From assembly GCA_023159155.1 (NCBI GenBank), contig JAJNNX010000025.1, forward strand, positions 124,001 to 188,000: a stretch of 64,000 bases of DNA, read 5' to 3'. The DNA comes from Ustulina deusta (taxonomy: Eukaryota > Ascomycota > Sordariomycetes > Xylariales > Xylariaceae). This document shows positions 60,405 through 64,000 of this stretch, piece after piece (the first letter of the stretch is position 1; each line of letters starts with the position of its first letter). The notes under the pieces were generated by a model. It ran no database searches, was not told the origin of the DNA, and was given only the letters and a program-made list of their open reading frames with translations. Both the position numbers and the translations under genes were made by a program.

Positions 60405-60422
60405 ATGGATACGCTACTGTAA
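60405..60422 (+). promoter_or_regulatory. candidate upstream ORF overlapping a 5' splice donor
   Basis: ATG GAT ACG CTA CTG TAA encodes five residues. The stop overlaps a strong donor GTAAGT (60419-60424), so splicing of the leader would remove the stop. No acceptor was found that joins it in frame to the main start at 60669, because an in-frame stop (60636) intervenes. It is therefore likely regulatory rather than a coding first exon. Confidence 0.4.
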
Positions 60423-60668
60423 GTGTTATGTTGTTGTTTCTTCCACGCGGTAGTGTCTGTAGCGTACATGTAATGGGGCACAATTAACCGGTTGCCCGCT
60501 TCCGACTTGGGTGCCCAACGGCGTCAGTTTCCCAGACGACCAGTCCGAGCGGGCAAGCGGTAACTGGCTGTTGTTTTGGAACAACGGTTCTGGAGGAACA
60601 CATGAAAGAAAATGCGACTTGGTGTCCCCGTTGGCTGAGACGAATCGTACCCCATTACCACTCGTTAT

Positions 60669-62783
60669 ATGCCCTCTCGCATCACCTACGCATCACTAGT
60701 CATGCAAAACCGGATTCGTTCCGGCGACACTTGTTGCCCATCTAGTCCTGAGACTGACAAACACGACAGCACCGCAGATATCGCCGCAAATGCGCCTCGC
60801 TATAGACGCAAGAGCAGCACTTTATTCGATGGGATCCACGACGTTCCCGAAGATGCCGACAGGGCCCCGGCCCAATTGTACAGCACAATGTCTGGAAGGC
60901 TCTTCCATTCTGGCCGTATTGCTATCATAATGGTTGGGCTTCCCGCGAGAGGTAAAACGTAAGACATACCAAGGGCTATGGGCTCCTCATGCGATTTCTA
61001 ACTATTGTTAGGCACATCTCCGTTTCTATGGCACGGTATTTGCAATGGTATGCTGCTCCCCCCAATATTTGACCGCAAAATAGTCTTCTTACCGGCCCTC
61101 TAGGTTGGGAGTCAAGACTCGGATCTTCCATCTGGGAGACTATCGTCGTGCCACTCTCGGTGAAAACAGCGATGTGCCGGAGGACTACTTCTACCCAGAT
61201 GCTTCCCCTGCATCTGTCATGTTACGTCAAAAGATCCTCAAGAAGTGTCGTGAGGACATTTATGCCTGGCTAAATCACGAAAATGGGCAGGTGGCCATTT
61301 ATGATGCGGTAAACCCTACGGCTACTGGCCGCCGCTCATTGGCAAAGGAGTTTGCAAAGCACGATGTTCAGGTACGCTCTATTGATCCGAATCTCCACTC
61401 TAACTTGGATTCTCTTCTAAGAAATCTCCAGACACTGTTCCTTGAATCCTACGTCGATGATGAGAACATCCTTCGCGAAAATGCGCGGAGTGTCAAGATT
61501 GGGTCTCCCGATGTACGTTATCCTGAGCTCCGATCTTTTCTGTGTGGTGACTGACGTAAGTAGTTCGCCAACATGGACCCGGATGAAGCAGCAAAGCTGT
61601 ACCTTCGGCGGATGGGAACGAAGATTCCCACTTTCGAGACCATGAACGAGAAAGAGCTGAACTACATCAAAATGATCAACGCAGGGCAGAAGTTCTTCTA
61701 CAACAATGTGTCTTTTAACTACCTTTCCCACCGCATCGTCTTTTATCTCACCAATACTCACATCAAATCCAGGGCCACCTATTTTGTCCGTGCCGGCGCC
61801 GCTCTGGGAGAGGAGAACTACAAGACGGACGCTCCACTGTCTGAGGAAGGCATCAGATACGCCCAAGTCATGGCCGAGACCCTATCAAAGCATCGGGAGC
61901 AGGCGCATGCAGAGCTCACTGCCCAGGCAGGAACGGCCATTCCCATGCGCCAACTTACAGTCTGGTGTTCGACGCGAGTGCGAACCCTACAAACGGCTGA
62001 CGCCTTTAAGGACCGAGGATTTGAAGTCCGCCAGCGCACCCAAATGTCCCAGATCAACCCAGGTGTCTGCGAGCGACTGAGTGAGCGCGCCATCCGGCGC
62101 CTCTACCCCGAAGAGATCGAGAAGCACGAGCTCGACCCGTACCATCACCGTTACCCTCGGGCTGAGTCGTACCATGACCTGGCGGTGCGGCTGGAGCCCA
62201 TAATTCTGGAACTGGAGCGCGAACAGAACGACCTCGTCGTTATTGCTCACGAGAGCGTGCTGCGCGTTTTGTACGCGTATCTCATGCATTGCAGCACAAT
62301 GGATATCCCCAAGCTCACGTTCCCGCGGAACGAGATCATCGAGATTATCCCGGCAGCCTACCAAAACGAAGCTAGGCGCATTCATAGTGAGTAGCCGTTG
62401 AGCAAACTGTCCCATCTCTAATATTCCTGTCCTCTCTCACAGGGGCCAAACATTTCATTGCCTACCCATCAAACCCCGTCTAAGGGCCTACTTCAGTTTT
62501 GCGTGATCCTAGATCTCAACCCCGTCTAATAGGCTGAAGCACAAAATGACTAACCTAGAAATTAACCACAGTCCCCGGCCTAGACCCTAACACCGTCCCC
62601 GGCTCGCCCGAGGACATCCGCATTCCCGTCCCTGAAAGCCGCGGCGCCGACACACCCACCCCATTACCTGACCCCGCACTCTCGACCCCAGTGGAGTTGA
62701 AGGGTCCCAGCTTCAAGCCCCCGCAGAAGGTGGTAAACGTGGCGGCCGAGGCCGTGAGGGACAAGATAACGGACGAGGACTGA
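60669..62783 (+). CDS. PFK26: 6-phosphofructo-2-kinase with degenerate bisphosphatase domain (PFK26-like)
   Basis: Makes fructose 2,6-bisphosphate, the allosteric activator of phosphofructokinase. Six exons: 60669-60958, 61012-61047 (36 nt), 61104-61371, 61432-61512, 61564-62386 and 62572-62783; about 569 aa. The kinase domain has the Walker A GLPARGKT at about residues 89-96 (split by intron 1), IFHLGDYRR, VAIYDAVNPTATGRR, ESYVDD and SPDFANMDPDEAAKLYL. The C-terminal histidine-phosphatase domain has RAG at residue about 302 (codons near 61789) where active bisphosphatases have the catalytic RHG. The later HESVLRVLYAYLMHC segment is kept. Loss of that His is known from yeast Pfk26 (Ser there), so a kinase-only enzyme is expected. 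The intron at 61372-61431 is 60 nt and stop-free. The C-terminal 70 residues are Pro-rich. Confidence 0.9.
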
Positions 62784-63696
62784 AAATTACGGCCTAGGGA
62801 TTAGCTTTAGGTACTTGGCTAGTAGGTATACACCTAGTTACCTATATGTAGCTGTAGCTGGCTTGAATGAGGACTTGGGCCAGAACTTACAAAGGAAACA
62901 GAGCGGTATGTTATTGAGCAGGGGTAGCTATAGTATCGAGTCTTGTTCATTGGTCTACTAGACATGTCACGTCCGACAAAATGCAATTCGTAGGCCTGGA
63001 TCTCTTGAATCACCAAAGTTGCGAGTAATATTCTTACTTCTTGGGGCCAAGCTTTCTGTATTTTCTCTCGAGAAAACTCGGCTTGTATCTGAACTTATCC
63101 ATACTACATGTGATAGACGGTCAAATGGCCACTTAGCCATAGACTGCTGTAGCGAGATGTTCAATTCTGCGCATGCTAACACTGTTATTCTACCCACTTG
63201 GGACAAACAGTTCAACATCGGCTTCCATTTGTCATTTGGCAGATGTAAATCTACTGGTTGAGCTCGTCGTAGCTGGTGCCCTCGAGGAGATACTCTCTCT
63301 AGGTCCGGCGCTCGTGGTTGCTCTGATGAGGGTTGGAGCTTTCAAGCTACCATTAACGACCCTCGATGCCAATGATAAATCTTCCGCGTGCTTTTCTCTT
63401 ATTGCGCTGGAGCTTTAAAGCTACCAAGGCGCCTGCAATTCCTCATCTTTGACTGCGTTACCATACTCCTCATTAACTCGTCTAACGCCATTTCGTGCTG
63501 GGGCTCAGTTGTTGGGGTACGGGCATTGCGGTGTTGTGCAAAACTAAGGGGTTGGGGGTGGGGCATGAGTGCTGTGATGTTGTAGTTTGCCTAAGGAGGT
63601 GGTCGTGAACTGCTCAAATGGTAGTCAACGTCGGGATGACTGTTTGAGGGCGGTTGGGATTTGCAAGATACATGCGGCTGTCAACACATCCGCGTC
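62784..63696. other. intergenic region between convergent PFK-2 and importin alpha
   Basis: 3' flanks of both genes. Short GAG/CTC-rich near-repeats around 63256-63420 (GGAGCTTTCAAGCTACC-like and GGAGCTTTAAAGCTACC) form a repeated palindromic block. No gene recognised. Confidence 0.45.
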
Positions 63697-64000
63697 TTAC
63701 ATGTCCATGGAGTCGGCGCCGTTGGCGAAGTTGAAGCTACCCTGAGTGGTGGCACCTTGAGTACCAAAACCAAATGTCCCATTGGATGTTGCCTGGGTGT
63801 TCATTCCGTCGTCTTCGTTGTCCTCCGGGTCTGAGAAGTATTTCTCAATAATGTTGTAGGACTTCATGTAGATCTCCTCGTTCGCGTTCGTCTGGCAGTC
63901 ATGGATTTTTTCCATGCCTCCGCACTCCTCAATGTACAGGGCGTAGCGGTTGATCGAGTCGGGACCCTCGCCAGCCGATTGCTTGTCAAGATCACCCACC
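63697..64000 (-). CDS. SRP1: importin alpha (karyopherin alpha), C-terminal part; 5' end outside window
   Basis: The adaptor that binds classical nuclear localisation signals and importin beta. Only the last exon portion is present, open to the window edge, with stop at 63699-63697. Visible: [20 protein letters not shown], the end of the last ARM-type repeats, then [19 protein letters not shown]. This acidic stretch is where CAS/Cse1 export binding occurs in relatives. A Gly/Asn/Gln-rich tail ([12 protein letters not shown]) ends ADSMDM. It converges on the PFK-2 gene. Confidence 0.92.
   Translation of the reverse strand, partial: VGDLDKQSAGEGPDSINRYALYIEECGGMEKIHDCQTNANEEIYMKSYNIIEKYFSDPEDNEDDGMNTQATSNGTFGFGTQGATTQGSFNFANGADSMDM

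Larger units (their letters stand above)
58938..60668. promoter_or_regulatory. divergent promoter region, TOM40 / PFK-2
   Basis: About 1.7 kb. Near the PFK-2 side a TATATAA box (60354-60360) precedes a tiny upstream frame at 60405-60422. An A/G-rich run AAAAAAAGAAGAAGAAAAAAAAAA lies at about 59673-59697. No other gene recognised. Confidence 0.5.

Noticed and set aside
60405..60418. ATGGATACGCTACT as the coding first exon of the PFK-2 gene
   Set aside because: An in-frame stop at 60636 lies above the 60669 start and no acceptor between them gives the required phase.

Overview
The window is nuclear DNA from a filamentous ascomycete, most likely a Sordariomycete. The evidence is the gene content (TOM40, SPC3, MAU2, RAI1, a WSC-domain class II peroxidase, a Zn2Cys6 regulator), short introns of about 36-190 nt with GTRNGT donors, CAG/TAG acceptors, and intergenic TACCTAGGTA-type palindromes. 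All gene models were built by hand from reading frames, splice signals and remembered family motifs; no database search was run.

Layout. 1-776: 3' part of RAI1/DXO. 884-2607 (-): an EHT1/YheT-type alpha/beta hydrolase in six exons. 2954-3385: an AT-rich MITE-like element with long inverted repeats. 3889-7093 (+): cohesin loader MAU2/SCC4 with a Q/H-rich N-terminus. 7094-19972: a 12.9-kb stretch without a convincing gene, strewn with a TAGTGTA/TACACTA word. 19973-21540 (+): a zinc-cluster regulator with its DNA-binding domain near the C-terminus. 25687-26660 (+): a PQ-loop membrane protein (ANY1/PQLC1 type). 28795-30346 (+): a basic fungal protein whose gene carries two tandem homologous, phase-symmetric exons. 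31749-33812 (-): MTHFR (MET12 type). 35032-37061 (+): an aromatic/aminoadipate-type aminotransferase. 37958-39263 (-): RPL4. 40084-40618 (-): eIF1/SUI1, with an intron that starts AT instead of GT. 41792-42334 (-): a tentative secreted cysteine-rich protein. 44869-48151 (+): a class II peroxidase fused to four WSC domains. 50467-54404 (+): a ULP2/SENP6-7-type SUMO protease. 55355-56277 (-): SPC3. 57750-58937 (-): TOM40. 60669-62783 (+): 6-phosphofructo-2-kinase with a dead phosphatase motif. 63697-64000 (-): C-terminus of importin alpha.

Most genes are unlinked housekeeping functions: RNA quality control, cohesion, translation, one-carbon metabolism, ER and mitochondrial import, SUMO, glycolytic control and nuclear import. 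They do not form a pathway cluster, and I saw no secondary-metabolite cluster, CRISPR array, tRNA or rRNA. The most unusual signals are the duplicated symmetric exons at 29021-29468, the apparent AT-AG intron in eIF1, the gene desert with its dispersed heptamer, the inverted-repeat element at 2954-3385, and the peroxidase-WSC4 fusion.
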